Numbered from the stretch's first letter, positions 17,225-26,754 are shown. The stretch is 64,000 nucleotides of DNA from Lachnospiraceae bacterium (GCA_029053015.1 JAIDHX010000035.1:176714-240713); one strand, 5' to 3'. The notes: generated by a model from the sequence alone, not told the origin. Numbers and translations are program-made.

Positions 17225-19023
17225 TCTGCCACCTCCTCTACAAGATAATTTTGAGCCTGCATCTTCCACATTCTAGCGTATTTACCATCCAGCTTCATAA
17301 GCTCGGAGTGGCTGCCCTGTTCAATGACTGTGCCGTTTTCAAACATATATATCCTGTCCGCGTCACGTGTCGCGGATAGTCTGTGACTGATAAAGATCAC
17401 CGTTTCGCTCTCAGTGGCATCAAGCATGTTTTTATACATATTGTATTCCGCGATAGGGTCAAGCGCCGAGGACGGCTCATCAAGAATTACAACATCGGGT
17501 TTGCGGGCAAAAACTCTTGCAATGGCTATTTTTTGCGCCTCTCCGCCCGAAAGCCCCATACCGTTTTCATCAAATTCTTTTGTGACCATTGTGTCAATTC
17601 CTTTTTCAAGAGAATCCAATTTATCGCCGAACTGTGCTTTGCGGAGAGAATCCTCAACAAGCTTTCTTTCCTCGTCGTTCAAAGGCTTTCTCATAAGCAC
17701 ATTATGGGAAAGCGGCAGTGCAAAAACCTGCAAGTCCTGAAATACCGTACCGAAACGGCTGTGGAATGATTTTGGCTCATAGCGGTTTATATTTACTCCG
17801 TTTATGGAAATTTCACCCTCGGTCGCATTATAGAGACCCATAATCAGCTTTACGAGTGTTGTCTTTCCTGCACCGTTATGACCGACGATTGCAATTTTTT
17901 CACCTTTGCGTATCGATATATTGATATCGTGCAGAGTAGCCTTTTCAGCTCCCTCGTATGTAAAGCTCATATTTTTTATGTCGATATCGGAAAGGCTCTC
18001 CACTTTGATAAGCTCGGTATCGGCAGATTTCGGTTCGTAGGAAAGAAACTCGCGGAGATTAGAAACAAACGCGCTTTCCTTTGCAAGTGAAACAATAAGT
18101 TCAACGGCATCGGAGGTCCGCCATGAAAGCATACTCAAAGCAGGTATCATCGCCACATAAGCGGCAGTCTGCGCATTACTTGAATTCAGCACGAAGGTTA
18201 TGTAAAGGTACGGTAGTATCGTAGATAAAATTTTGTAGAGAATCCATTTGACAGGCTCGATAATGTTCAGCTTTCTGCGTATTTTGCGTGCTTTTTCCTG
18301 CATTTCATCACATGCCTTTTTGTGACGGTCTAAAAGCAGCCTTCCTATACCGAAAAGGCGTAATTCGCCCGCGTACTTCTTTTCGTAGAATACCCGCTTT
18401 GCATAGCTGCCGATACGTCCATCGCGCGTGTTGGAAAGATCAAGAATGTAATACAGATCGCCCTCTTTCTTTCCGAAATACATGGAGACAGCGACCATGG
18501 GAACAATAAACACCAGAAGTACGGGATCAACGTCCGCAACAATGAGCGTCGCCGCAATGACCGAGGCTATTTCCGCAACAAAGGACGCGGAATAATAGAG
18601 GATTGTGTTTCCCCGCCATTGACATTCATTCAGTGCGCGGGTATATTTATCGTAAAAATCGGGCTGCTCAAAACGGGTATACTCCATGGAGATAGATTTT
18701 TTGATAACCCGTTTATAGAAATCTTGATACATCTTTGGAAGAAACTGCTTTTCGCAAAGCTGATGAAGTGCCGCGCCGATATGAATACAAATGTGCCCGA
18801 TACACATCGCCCCGACGAATGAAGCCAACACCGCAAATGGCGTTTCTTTTTCAATTGCTTTGTATATCCACTCCGTCAGGTACACCGAAAAAAATGTCCA
18901 GAATACGCTTTCCACAAATTCTTTTATGAATGTGAAGGTAACATATCCACGACTTCCATGCCATAAAATGTTCAGCATATACATCACATTTGACATCGAA
19001 GAGCTTTTATCCTTTTTCTTCAT
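17221..19023 (-). CDS. ABC exporter half-transporter, partner of the 15395-17224 protein
   Basis: A 600-residue fused permease-ATPase with six spans in the first 320 residues, then GHNGAGKTTLVK, FQDLQVFALP, LSGGEAQKIAIARVF, VVILDEPSSALD and ISHR. Start chosen at 19023, where GGGAGG lies 5 bp before ATG. The pair is translationally coupled with the next gene (ATGA overlap). No regulator or peptide gene is adjacent that would name the cargo. Confidence 0.9.
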   Translation of the reverse strand: MKKKDKSSSMSNVMYMLNILWHGSRGYVTFTFIKEFVESVFWTFFSVYLTEWIYKAIEKETPFAVLASFVGAMCIGHICIHIGAALHQLCEKQFLPKMYQDFYKRVIKKSISMEYTRFEQPDFYDKYTRALNECQWRGNTILYYSASFVAEIASVIAATLIVADVDPVLLVFIVPMVAVSMYFGKKEGDLYYILDLSNTRDGRIGSYAKRVFYEKKYAGELRLFGIGRLLLDRHKKACDEMQEKARKIRRKLNIIEPVKWILYKILSTILPYLYITFVLNSSNAQTAAYVAMIPALSMLSWRTSDAVELIVSLAKESAFVSNLREFLSYEPKSADTELIKVESLSDIDIKNMSFTYEGAEKATLHDINISIRKGEKIAIVGHNGAGKTTLVKLIMGLYNATEGEISINGVNINRYEPKSFHSRFGTVFQDLQVFALPLSHNVLMRKPLNDEERKLVEDSLRKAQFGDKLDSLEKGIDTMVTKEFDENGMGLSGGEAQKIAIARVFARKPDVVILDEPSSALDPIAEYNMYKNMLDATESETVIFISHRLSATRDADRIYMFENGTVIEQGSHSELMKLDGKYARMWKMQAQNYLVEEVAE

Positions 19024-19049
19024 TATGACCTCCCGCTTAGTGTGTCCGC

Positions 19050-19077
19050 TATGTAGGCGTTTGATTGGTAATGTCAA
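19050..19077 (-). promoter_or_regulatory. Promoter of the ABC exporter pair
   Basis: Minus strand TTGACA (19077-19072) and TACATA (19055-19050) with a 16-bp spacer, about 27 bp upstream of the ATG at 19023. Confidence 0.6.
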
Positions 19078-19176
19078 CTATTTTAAATGGGTATATTCTT
19101 GACATTCTATCATATGGAACATGCTTTTACAATCAAAAAATTTTGCAAAGCAGGGCGTAAGAACAAAAATTTCCTC

Positions 19177-19205
19177 TTGCAGACGGCAAAAAAGTATGAT
19201 ATCAT
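19177..19205 (+). promoter_or_regulatory. Promoter of the leuA T-box leader
   Basis: TTGCAG (19177-19182), 17-bp spacer, TATCAT (19200-19205). This places the start near 19212, just before the T-box stem I. Confidence 0.6.
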
Positions 19206-19211
19206 TGTGAA

Positions 19212-19495
19212 AATTGAATAAGGTGAAATGCGAAGAAGAGGAGTAGTAGATGAAAGCCGGAAAACAGAGAGCTGCCGTATGGTGCAAGGCAGCCGGAAGC
19301 GGACAGTGAACTGACCTTGGAGCAGCCGGTTGAAGGTTTTTACTGTGTAGGCTCGGACGGATTTCCCGCCGTATAAAGGGGAAGGACATGTCAGTGTCCC
19401 AGAGTGCATGGTTTTCCATGAAATAGAGTGGTACCGCGTAGAAAATACGTCTCTATAAAAATGCAGTTTGCATTTTTGTAGGGATTTTTTATTTG
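19212..19495 (+). promoter_or_regulatory. T-box riboswitch controlling leuA
   Basis: The leader carries the T-box core AGAGTGGTACCGCG (TGGTACCGCG at 19429-19438), which pairs with the uncharged tRNA acceptor end. A stem I with AG-bulge type sequence CAGAGAGC and a GTGAACTGACC specifier region lies upstream; the likely specifier is CTG (Leu). A terminator stem (about 19450-19484, TCTCTATAAAAATGC pairing with GCATTTTTGTAGGGA) followed by TTTTTT is the competing structure. Uncharged leucyl tRNA would stabilise the antiterminator and turn on leuA. Confidence 0.9.
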
Positions 19496-19559
19496 GCAGT
19501 ATTCCCTGCAAAATGCAAAAAGACATGGTAAAGCGGAATGTTCTGCGGAAAGGAAGGAA

Positions 19560-21245
19560 ATGAAAATGAAAGATGTCAGTGAAAAGTACAAGGAAAAATA
19601 CGCAAAGTCCTATTTCATGCCGCCGGTGGTGACTTACGACTGGGTAAAAAAGGACAGCATTGAAAAAGCGCCAATCTGGTGCAGCGTGGACTTAAGGGAC
19701 GGCAATCAGGCTTTGGTGGAGCCGATGGGGCTGGAAGAAAAGCTGGAATTCTTTAAAATGCTTGTGGAGGTAGGATTTAAGGAGATTGAGGTAGGTTTTC
19801 CTGCTGCGTCCGACACGGAATATTTGTTTTTAAGGGAACTGATAGAGAGAAATATGATTCCCGACGACGTAACGATTCAGGTGCTGACGCAGGCGAGGGA
19901 GCATATTATCCGCAAAACCTTCGAAGCAGTTCAGGGGGCGCCCCATGCGGTGGTGCACCTTTACAATTCTACTTCTGTTGCACAGAGGGAGCAGGTATTT
20001 AAAAAGAGCAGGGAGGAAATTAAGAAGCTGGCGGTGGATGGCGCAAAGCTGTTAAAAGAGCTGGCGGATGAGACGGATGGTAATTTTACCTTTGAGTACA
20101 GCCCTGAGAGCTTTTCTCAGACAGAAGTTGACTATGCGCTGGAGGTCTGCAACGCTGTGCTTGACGAGTGGAAGCCGGATCAGGCGCGCAAAGCGATTAT
20201 CAACCTGCCTACCACGGTTCAGGTTGCCATGCCCCATGTGTTTGCGGCACAGGTAGAGTATATGCACAAAAACTTAAAATACCGCGACGCGGTTGTTTTA
20301 AGCGTACACCCTCACAATGACAGAGGATGCGGCATCAGCGATGCGGAATTTGGTATTCTGGCAGGTGCGGACAGAGTGGAGGGAACCCTTTTCGGCAACG
20401 GTGAGAGAACCGGAAATGTGGATATCATCACCCTTGCAATGAATATGGTCTGCCATGGCGTCAATCCAGGGCTGGATTTTTCTAATATCACGAAAGTGCG
20501 GGAGAAATACGAGCAGTTGACCGGCATGAAGGTATCTGAGAGAATGCCTTACACGGGAGATTTGGTGTTTACGGCATTTTCCGGCTCCCATCAGGACGCC
20601 ATTTCCAAGGGTATGGCATGGCGGCAGGAGGGAAAGAGCGGTGAAAAATGGACAGTTCCCTACCTTCCCATTGACCCAACGGAACTGGGAAGAGAGTATG
20701 AGTCCGATGTAATTCGTATCAACAGCCAGTCAGGTAAAGGCGGCATCGCCTTTATCTTAAAGCAAAATTTCGGTATTTCCCTGCCGGATAAGATGCGGGA
20801 TGAGGTGCGTGTCTGGATGAAGGAAGCATCTGACAAAGGGCATAAAGAGCTGGCGCCTTCGGAAATTTATAGTATTTTTGAAGAACACTATATTTCCGCC
20901 AGACCGGTTTTTGATATTCCGGAGTGTCATTTCAAGCAGATAAACGGAATTACGGCAGAGGTAACGATTGAGAAGGATGGCGACAAGCAGGTAATTGAAA
21001 CAATCGGAAACGGACGTCTGGATGCAGTGAGCAACGCAGTGAAAAAGTATTTTGATATCAGCTATGAGCTGGCTGTCTATGAGGAACATGCCATTTCCAA
21101 GGGCTCTTCTTCTAAAGCAGCGGCGTATGTCGGGCTGAATAAGGACGGCGTGATTTACTGGGGCGTGGGTATCGATGAGGATATTATTAAGAGCTCCATT
21201 GCAGCGCTGGTGGCAGCAGGCAATAAGATAGTACAATCTGTGTAA
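19560..21245 (+). CDS. leuA: 2-isopropylmalate synthase
   Basis: A 561-residue enzyme that condenses acetyl-CoA with 2-oxoisovalerate, the first committed step of leucine synthesis. Landmarks are the metal and catalytic segment CSVDLRDGNQ (D44), HLYNSTS, SVHPHNDRG, EGTLFGNGERTGNVD and a C-terminal LeuA dimer regulatory domain (about 430-560) expected to bind leucine. Length fits the long LeuA form. Two ATGs lie at 19560 and 19566 behind AAGGAAGG; either could be used. It stands alone, without other leu genes, under a T-box. Confidence 0.95.
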   Translation: MKMKDVSEKYKEKYAKSYFMPPVVTYDWVKKDSIEKAPIWCSVDLRDGNQALVEPMGLEEKLEFFKMLVEVGFKEIEVGFPAASDTEYLFLRELIERNMIPDDVTIQVLTQAREHIIRKTFEAVQGAPHAVVHLYNSTSVAQREQVFKKSREEIKKLAVDGAKLLKELADETDGNFTFEYSPESFSQTEVDYALEVCNAVLDEWKPDQARKAIINLPTTVQVAMPHVFAAQVEYMHKNLKYRDAVVLSVHPHNDRGCGISDAEFGILAGADRVEGTLFGNGERTGNVDIITLAMNMVCHGVNPGLDFSNITKVREKYEQLTGMKVSERMPYTGDLVFTAFSGSHQDAISKGMAWRQEGKSGEKWTVPYLPIDPTELGREYESDVIRINSQSGKGGIAFILKQNFGISLPDKMRDEVRVWMKEASDKGHKELAPSEIYSIFEEHYISARPVFDIPECHFKQINGITAEVTIEKDGDKQVIETIGNGRLDAVSNAVKKYFDISYELAVYEEHAISKGSSSKAAAYVGLNKDGVIYWGVGIDEDIIKSSIAALVAAGNKIVQSV

Positions 21246-21255
21246 GATAAGTGCG

Positions 21256-21310
21256 GCGGCGCCGCCTGTAGCATAGTCATATGTTTCTACAGGCAGCGCC
21301 GCTTTCGTTT
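21256..21310 (+). terminator. Terminator of leuA
   Basis: A 16-bp G+C-rich stem with one mismatch (21256-21271 and 21287-21302) is followed by TTTCGTTTTATTCTTTT. Confidence 0.9.
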
Positions 21311-21819
21311 TATTCTTTTCTCCGTGTCAGGAAAATTCCAATGATTGCACCAATAAGGATAATCGGTGCTACTCTGACAAACAGCCATTCAAATGAATGA
21401 ACCGCCACACCGAGAACAGCGGTTTCAGGATCACCATAATCCCAACCCAAGTAAGGACTTTCTAATGCCAATAAGATTGCAAAAATTGCTACTATGACTA
21501 TGCATAATGAAATAAGAAGCCAATGCAGAATTTTTTTTCTTGTGGTTTTTCTCTGTGCAAGTTGCAAGTTTATTACTTCCAGTTTTGCGGAAATTGCCTT
21601 TAAGTCAGAGGCTTCTGACTCCATGACATTTTCTCCAAGCAACGTACTCACGGGTGTTTCAAGCGCTTCCGATATGGAAATCAACATATCAGAATCGGGA
21701 ACAGACAATCCCTGCTCCCATTTAGAAACTGTTTGCCGCACCACGCTCAGCTTGACAGCAAGCTCTTGTTGCGAAAGTCCTTTTGATTTTCTGATTGCTT
21801 TTATATTTTCGTTTAGCAT
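21310..21819 (-). CDS. XRE-family regulator with C-terminal membrane spans
   Basis: A 169-residue protein. Residues 1-65 are a Cro/CI helix-turn-helix: IRKSKGLSQQELAVKLSVVR, then SKWEQGLSVPD. A short linker and two hydrophobic spans (about 100-120 and 140-160) follow, so it is a membrane-tethered regulator. AAAGGAGG precedes the ATG at 21819. The targets are not evident; it lies next to a YtrA-like ABC operon on the same strand. Confidence 0.85.
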   Translation of the reverse strand: MLNENIKAIRKSKGLSQQELAVKLSVVRQTVSKWEQGLSVPDSDMLISISEALETPVSTLLGENVMESEASDLKAISAKLEVINLQLAQRKTTRKKILHWLLISLCIVIVAIFAILLALESPYLGWDYGDPETAVLGVAVHSFEWLFVRVAPIILIGAIIGIFLTRRKE

Positions 21820-21939
21820 TAGTGATAGCCTCCTTTTCTTTCGGTTGTTACCACTATTATAGGTAAAACTGCCCGTTGCCACAAGCAACGCAAATTAACA
21901 TCCGGAATTGCCGGAGTTTCAACCGGAAACACAAATATT

Positions 21940-22644
21940 TTATGCCCGTTTTCTTTGAACCATTTTTACAGAAAGCAGCGTACCGACAATAAGGGCTATG
22001 AGTCCTACCGCAATAAGCAGGATACAGGAAGCCGTCTTGTGCTTAGAAAATGTTTGTGTGAAAGCATTCAAAAATGCCTGCATATCACCATGATAGATAA
22101 CTTTTTGTATAAAAAAGATAACGCCGCCAATCAGCAATGCTTCCACCAGCAGTAATATAACTTCTAACATTTCCCTCGACTCTACTTTTCCGATAAAAGC
22201 TGCCAGCAGCAGGTTTGCGCCACCGACAAAGCCAAGCATAATCAGGGCACAGATGATAAGCATCTGATATGGCTCGACAGCTTCCATCATAATACGTATT
22301 TCCTCAATTTGGTATAATGAAAAATGCTTTCCGATTAACATAAATACAATACTTATAATGGAAGGAACTGTCATAATCAAAAGACAGGTCAAGCTTCGCC
22401 CTATGACATATTCCCATTTTTGAATCGGAAAGCAGCCATAAAAGAATTCCATATTTGATTTACCTTCCACAGCAAATATAGCGGATACCACAGCAGTTGA
22501 GCCTACAACAAAAAATCCCAACAGCAGCGGGGTAAGAAAAAATAAGCAGCCTATGCCGGCGATTAGCATGCTAAACGTCATAATTATCATTGATTTCCGG
22601 CATATTGCCATGTCCATTTTGATGATATTGATTACACTTTTCAT
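21940..22644 (-). CDS. ABC-2 type permease
   Basis: A 234-residue membrane protein with about six spans, including EFFYGCFPIQKWEYVIGR, a form seen in ABC-2 permeases of the YtrC/BcrB kind. It follows the ATPase gene by 2 bp and is the last gene of the regulator-ATPase-permease unit. It probably exports or senses a peptide or envelope-active compound. Confidence 0.8.
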   Translation of the reverse strand: MKSVINIIKMDMAICRKSMIIMTFSMLIAGIGCLFFLTPLLLGFFVVGSTAVVSAIFAVEGKSNMEFFYGCFPIQKWEYVIGRSLTCLLIMTVPSIISIVFMLIGKHFSLYQIEEIRIMMEAVEPYQMLIICALIMLGFVGGANLLLAAFIGKVESREMLEVILLLVEALLIGGVIFFIQKVIYHGDMQAFLNAFTQTFSKHKTASCILLIAVGLIALIVGTLLSVKMVQRKRA

Positions 22645-22646
22645 AA

Positions 22647-23483
22647 TCAGGCGCTCCTCTCTGCATAAATTAAAATATCGTCGATTTTTGCATTCTCCGT
22701 TTGAAACGCATCGGATGATGTATACTTTTCTTTTAAAATCATAGCTTCAAAGCTATCTCCATATTTGCGTGTTCCAATCAAATTTTGCTCCAGTTCACCG
22801 GATATGTTTTTATAATTGCCCTTAATGATTGCGTATTTTTCCATTAGGATGTCTTTTTCCCCCGTGTAAAATAATTTTCCGCTGCTTAAGACGGTAACAT
22901 AATCTGCAATCTTTTCTAAATCTGCACTGATATGTGTGGAAAATAAAACACTGTTTTCGCCATCCTGGATATATTCCATAAGAATGTCCATTAACTCATC
23001 TCTTGCAACCGGATCCAGTCCGGATGTGGGTTCATCAAGCAGCAAAAGCTTAGCCTTGTGCGACAGCGCTACTGCAAGCTGTAATTTTACACCCATTCCG
23101 CGGCTTAATTCGCTGACCTTTTTCTTGGGCAGAAGTCCAAATTTAGATAACAGCTTGTAATAGGCATCCTTGTCCCAGTTTTCATAGAATGCACCCGCAT
23201 ATTTTTCTACCTGTTCCAATGTAAATATAGTCGGAAAGAATGGCTGGTCCACCACAACGCCCACGGTTTGTTTTACCTGCTTTTCACACCGGATATTGTC
23301 ATAACCGTTTACCAGTATCTCGCCTTGAAAGTCCAGCATATTCATAATACTTTTTATGGTAGTTGATTTTCCGGCGCCGTTTTTTCCCACAAGCCCCATA
23401 ATAAATCCTTTTGGCAGTTGAAACGAAATATGATCCAATTCAAACCCGTTATACTTTTTACATAAATTTGTTATGCCCAACAT
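22647..23483 (-). CDS. ABC transporter ATPase (YtrB/BcrA-like)
   Basis: A 278-residue ATPase: GLVGKNGAGKSTTIKS, signature ELSRGMGVKLQLAVAL (LSRGM in place of LSGGQ, as is common in the YtrB/CcmA group), LLLLDEPTSGLDP and FSTH. The C-terminal 70 residues are a regulatory extension. It sits between a GntR regulator (2 bp upstream) and the ABC-2 permease. Confidence 0.9.
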   Translation of the reverse strand: MLGITNLCKKYNGFELDHISFQLPKGFIMGLVGKNGAGKSTTIKSIMNMLDFQGEILVNGYDNIRCEKQVKQTVGVVVDQPFFPTIFTLEQVEKYAGAFYENWDKDAYYKLLSKFGLLPKKKVSELSRGMGVKLQLAVALSHKAKLLLLDEPTSGLDPVARDELMDILMEYIQDGENSVLFSTHISADLEKIADYVTVLSSGKLFYTGEKDILMEKYAIIKGNYKNISGELEQNLIGTRKYGDSFEAMILKEKYTSSDAFQTENAKIDDILIYAERSA

Positions 23484-23485
23484 TC

Positions 23486-23866
23486 TTAACGTTCCTCCTG
23501 TTTTAATAAATTTTGTAATATTGCAATCAAATCAGTTTCCTTTAACGCTGCTTTTTTTGAAATCAGAATTGCCTGGTCAAAATGAGACTCTATCTCTTCC
23601 AATAACTTTTCATATAAAATTTCATTGCTTCTTTCTGAAACATAATAGCCTTTCCCCTGCACCGCAAAAATATAACCTGCCGTTTCCAAATCGTTATATG
23701 CCTTTGTCGTTGTAATGACGCTGACTTTTAAATCCCTGGCAAGCCCTCTGATAGACGGAAGACATTCCCCCTCCTTTATTTCACCGGACATAATGGCATC
23801 CAGTATCTGGTTTTTTATTTGGTCGTAAATCGGTACATTACTATTGTTTTTTATTACGATTACCAT
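23486..23866 (-). CDS. GntR regulator of the YtrA type
   Basis: A 126-residue protein: N-terminal GntR winged helix (PIYDQIKNQILDAIMSGEIK, then LPSIRGLARDLKVS and AYNDLETAGYI) with only a short helical C-terminal dimerisation tail, as in YtrA. AGGAGG lies before the ATG. The inverted repeat over its promoter suggests it represses its own operon (ATPase and permease). Confidence 0.9.
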   Translation of the reverse strand: MVIVIKNNSNVPIYDQIKNQILDAIMSGEIKEGECLPSIRGLARDLKVSVITTTKAYNDLETAGYIFAVQGKGYYVSERSNEILYEKLLEEIESHFDQAILISKKAALKETDLIAILQNLLKQEER

Positions 23867-23884
23867 TTGCGCCTCCTGTATATT

Positions 23885-23925
23885 ACTGTATATAATGTAT
23901 CATATACAGTTGCGCTTGTAAACAT
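23885..23925 (-). promoter_or_regulatory. Promoter and YtrA-type operator
   Basis: Perfect 8-bp inverted repeat ACTGTATA (23885-23892) and TATACAGT (23903-23910) with a 10-bp spacer. On the minus strand a TTTACA / 17 bp / TACATT promoter runs through it, so a bound GntR dimer would cover the spacer and -10. Confidence 0.7.
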
Positions 23926-23951
23926 AAAATAAAGAAATTTCAAAAAGGTTA

Positions 23952-23984
23952 TTGACATCTAAGAATTGTTAGCGTATACTAACC
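23952..23984 (+). promoter_or_regulatory. feo promoter with DtxR-like iron box
   Basis: TTGACA (23952-23957), 17 bp, TATACT (23975-23980). The inverted repeat GTTAG-CGTATA-CTAAC overlaps the -10 and looks like a DtxR/IdeR-family site. A similar repeat, GTTAG-TTAAAA-CTAAT, occurs before feoB. Iron-bound repressor would block transcription. Confidence 0.65.
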
Positions 23985-24030
23985 ATGAAAACAAAAGACC
24001 GATAAAGTGCGGGTGAGAGGAGAGATGAGT

Positions 24031-24243
24031 ATGCCCTTGTCAATGATAAAAACAGGAGAACCGAGTGTCATTCGCAAGGTTGGCGGTAAGGAAGAGACGC
24101 GGAGGTTTTTAGAAAAACTTGGCTTTGTGGTGGGCGGCGAGGTTACCGTAGTATCGGAAACGGTAGGTAACATGATAGTCAATATTAAGGATTCCCGTGT
24201 CGCCATCGGCAAAGATATGGCGAATAAAATTATAGTTGGATAA
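24031..24243 (+). CDS. feoA: FeoA-domain protein 1
   Basis: A 70-residue SH3-like FeoA protein (GKEETRRFLEKLGFVVGGEVTVV and later NMIVNIKDSRVAIGKDMANKI). FeoA assists FeoB in ferrous iron uptake at the inner face of the membrane. The ATG at 24031 has GAGGAG 8 bp before it; the upstream ATG at 24025 is too close. First gene of the feo operon. Confidence 0.88.
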   Translation: MPLSMIKTGEPSVIRKVGGKEETRRFLEKLGFVVGGEVTVVSETVGNMIVNIKDSRVAIGKDMANKIIVG

Positions 24244-24255
24244 GAAGGAGAGAAC

Positions 24256-24477
24256 ATGAAGACATTGAGACAAATTCCATGCGGTGAGACCGTAAAGGTG
24301 ACAAAGCTTAACGGAGAAGGTCCGGTTAAGAGGCGTATTATGGATATGGGAATTACCAAAGGCGTCGAAATTTATGTCCGAAAGGTAGCGCCCTTAGGTG
24401 ATCCGGTGGAAATTACTGTAAGGGGTTATGAACTGTCTCTGCGCAAGGCGGACGCAGATATGATTGAGGTAGAATAA
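24256..24477 (+). CDS. feoA: FeoA-domain protein 2
   Basis: A 73-residue FeoA protein: TLRQIPCGETVKVTKLNG, RRIMDMGITKGVEIYV and PVEITVRGYELSLRKADADMI. The two FeoA proteins are distinct in sequence, which is common in Clostridia. It lies 12 bp after the first FeoA gene behind AGAAGGAGAG. Confidence 0.9.
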   Translation: MKTLRQIPCGETVKVTKLNGEGPVKRRIMDMGITKGVEIYVRKVAPLGDPVEITVRGYELSLRKADADMIEVE

Positions 24478-24494
24478 TTTTTTTTTGCACATAG

Positions 24495-24510
24495 GTTAGT
24501 TAAAACTAAT
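24495..24510 (+). promoter_or_regulatory. Second DtxR-like box, before feoB
   Basis: GTTAG-TTAAAA-CTAAT in the gap between the second feoA and feoB has the same 5-6-5 layout as the box at the operon promoter. No clear -35/-10 pair is seen here, so it may act as a roadblock or belong to a weak internal promoter. Confidence 0.45.
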
Positions 24511-24564
24511 AAAAGAAAGTCAAAACAAACACAATGTTTGAAAGAAGAAGAAAAGAGGTAGGAT

Positions 24565-26754
24565 ATGTCGATTAAGATTGCATTAGCAGGCAACCCTAAC
24601 TGCGGAAAAACAACACTTTTCAATGCATTGACCGGCTCCAATCAGTTTGTAGGAAACTGGCCGGGCGTGACCGTTGAAAAGAAAGAGGGTAAACTGAAGG
24701 GGAACAAGGATGTTATTATCATGGACCTTCCCGGGATTTATTCCCTTTCCCCGTACACACTGGAGGAGGTTGTTGCCAGAAATTATCTGATAGGGGAAAG
24801 ACCGGACGCTATTTTAAATATTGTGGACGGCACCAACATCGAGAGAAATCTTTACCTGAGCACGCAGCTTATGGAGCTTGGAATTCCCGTGGTGATGGCA
24901 GTCAACATGATGGATATCGTGGAGAAAAACGGAGATAAGGTCAACATCGGGAAACTAAGCGAAAAGCTGGGATGCGAGGTTGTGGAAATTTCCGCACTGA
25001 AAGGAACCGGTATTGAGAAGGCTGCACAGAAAGCTGTCAATGTGGCAAAGCAAAAGAAGGCTGCAAATGTGGTGCACAAATTTGCTTCTGAGGTGGAGGA
25101 AGTGATTGCCACAGTGGAAGCAAGGCTGGGAAGTGATATTCCCGAGGAGCAGAAGCGTTTTTTTGCCATCAAGCTGCTGGAGAAGGACGATAAGATTGCA
25201 GAGCAGATGAAACAGGCTGTAGATGTTTCCAAAGAGATTGAGAAGCTGGAAGCGGCTATGGACGATGATACGGAGAGCATTATCACAAACGAGAGATACC
25301 TCTATATTTCCTCCGTTATCAAGGACTGCTATACAAAGGGCAGAAAAGAAAAATTGACGGTTTCCGACAAAATTGATAAAATTGTGACAAACAGATGGCT
25401 GGCGCTGCCGATATTTGCGGTAGTTATGTTCATTGTGTATTACGTGTCTGTTACAACAGTAGGCGGCTGGGCAACCGATTGGGCGAACGACGGCGTGTTT
25501 GGCGAGGGCTGGAGTCTGTTTGGACTGGAAATTCCAGGCATTCCGGTGTTGGTAGAAAATCTGCTTGAAACAATAGGCTGTGCCGACTGGCTTTCCGGTC
25601 TGATACTGGACGGTATTGTAGCCGGTGTCGGAGCTGTGCTTGGTTTCGTGCCGCAGATACTGATACTCTTTATCTTCCTTGCTTTTTTGGAAGCATGTGG
25701 ATATATGGCGCGTGTGGCGTTTATCATGGACAGAATTTTCCGCAGATTTGGTCATTCCGGCAAGTCCTTTATCCCTATGCTGATTGGAAGCGGCTGCGGT
25801 GTACCCGGTATTATGGCGTCTCGTACCATTGAAAGTGACCGTGACAGGAAGATGACGGTTATGACGACCACCTTTATTCCCTGTAGTGCAAAGCTGCCGA
25901 TTATTGCCCTGATTGCCGGCGCGCTTTTCGGCGGTGCATGGTGGGTGGCTCCCAGCGCTTACTTTATCGGTATTGCAGCGATAGTCTGTTCCGGTATTAT
26001 ACTGAAAAAGACAAAGATGTTTGCCGGTGACCCTGCACCCTTTGTTATGGAGCTTCCTGCGTACCATCTTCCCACTGTAGGCAATGTGCTGAGGAGCATG
26101 TGGGAGCGCGGCTGGTCCTTCATTAAGAAGGCCGGTACGATTATTCTGCTCTCTTCCATCGTTATATGGTTTACCACCTACTTCGGCTGGGTGGATGGGC
26201 AGTTCAGGATGCTTGAGGACATGGAAATCGACCACAGTATTTTAGCTGGTATCGGAAATATATTTGCATGGCTGTTTATTCCGCTTGGATGGGGCGACTG
26301 GAAGTCTGCAGTTGCAGCGATTACCGGACTTGTGGCAAAGGAAAATGTAGTCAACACCTTCGGTATCCTCTTTGGCTTTGGGGAGGTTGCAGAGGACGGT
26401 TCCGAATTCTGGGGAACGCTTGCGGGCAGTATGACCGCGGTTGCAGCGTATTCCTTCATGGTATTCAACCTTCTGTGCGCTCCCTGCTTTGCGGCAATGG
26501 GCGCCATCAAGAGAGAGATGAATAATGCAAAGTGGTTTTGGTTTGCAATCGGTTATCAGACACTTCTTGCATATGCTTCAGCGCTTTGTGTATATCAGAT
26601 CGGCACGCTTATTTCAACAGGTGTGTTTGGAATCTGGACGGTGATTGCATTCCTGCTGGTTATCGGCTTTGTTTATCTGCTCTTCAGACCTTACCGGGAA
26701 AGCAGCACATTGCGGGTAGATACGAAAAGGCTGGTAAAAGTAAAAGCGAGATAA
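24565..26754 (+). CDS. feoB: Ferrous iron transporter FeoB
   Basis: A 729-residue polytopic GTPase transporter for Fe2+. The N-terminal G domain has GNPNCGKTTLFN (G1), DLPGIYSLSP (G3) and NMMD (G4); a helical GDI-like region follows to about residue 265. The membrane part contains the Gate repeats with the Cys motif GSGCGVPGIMASRT and the later PCSAKLPI. AAGAGGT precedes the ATG. Confidence 0.96.
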   Translation: MSIKIALAGNPNCGKTTLFNALTGSNQFVGNWPGVTVEKKEGKLKGNKDVIIMDLPGIYSLSPYTLEEVVARNYLIGERPDAILNIVDGTNIERNLYLSTQLMELGIPVVMAVNMMDIVEKNGDKVNIGKLSEKLGCEVVEISALKGTGIEKAAQKAVNVAKQKKAANVVHKFASEVEEVIATVEARLGSDIPEEQKRFFAIKLLEKDDKIAEQMKQAVDVSKEIEKLEAAMDDDTESIITNERYLYISSVIKDCYTKGRKEKLTVSDKIDKIVTNRWLALPIFAVVMFIVYYVSVTTVGGWATDWANDGVFGEGWSLFGLEIPGIPVLVENLLETIGCADWLSGLILDGIVAGVGAVLGFVPQILILFIFLAFLEACGYMARVAFIMDRIFRRFGHSGKSFIPMLIGSGCGVPGIMASRTIESDRDRKMTVMTTTFIPCSAKLPIIALIAGALFGGAWWVAPSAYFIGIAAIVCSGIILKKTKMFAGDPAPFVMELPAYHLPTVGNVLRSMWERGWSFIKKAGTIILLSSIVIWFTTYFGWVDGQFRMLEDMEIDHSILAGIGNIFAWLFIPLGWGDWKSAVAAITGLVAKENVVNTFGILFGFGEVAEDGSEFWGTLAGSMTAVAAYSFMVFNLLCAPCFAAMGAIKREMNNAKWFWFAIGYQTLLAYASALCVYQIGTLISTGVFGIWTVIAFLLVIGFVYLLFRPYRESSTLRVDTKRLVKVKAR

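Noticed and set aside
24955..26235. 426-codon open frame antisense to feoB
   Set aside because: It lies wholly inside feoB, has no ribosome site and encodes a His/Cys/Gln-rich string without family features; it is a shadow of feoB codon bias.
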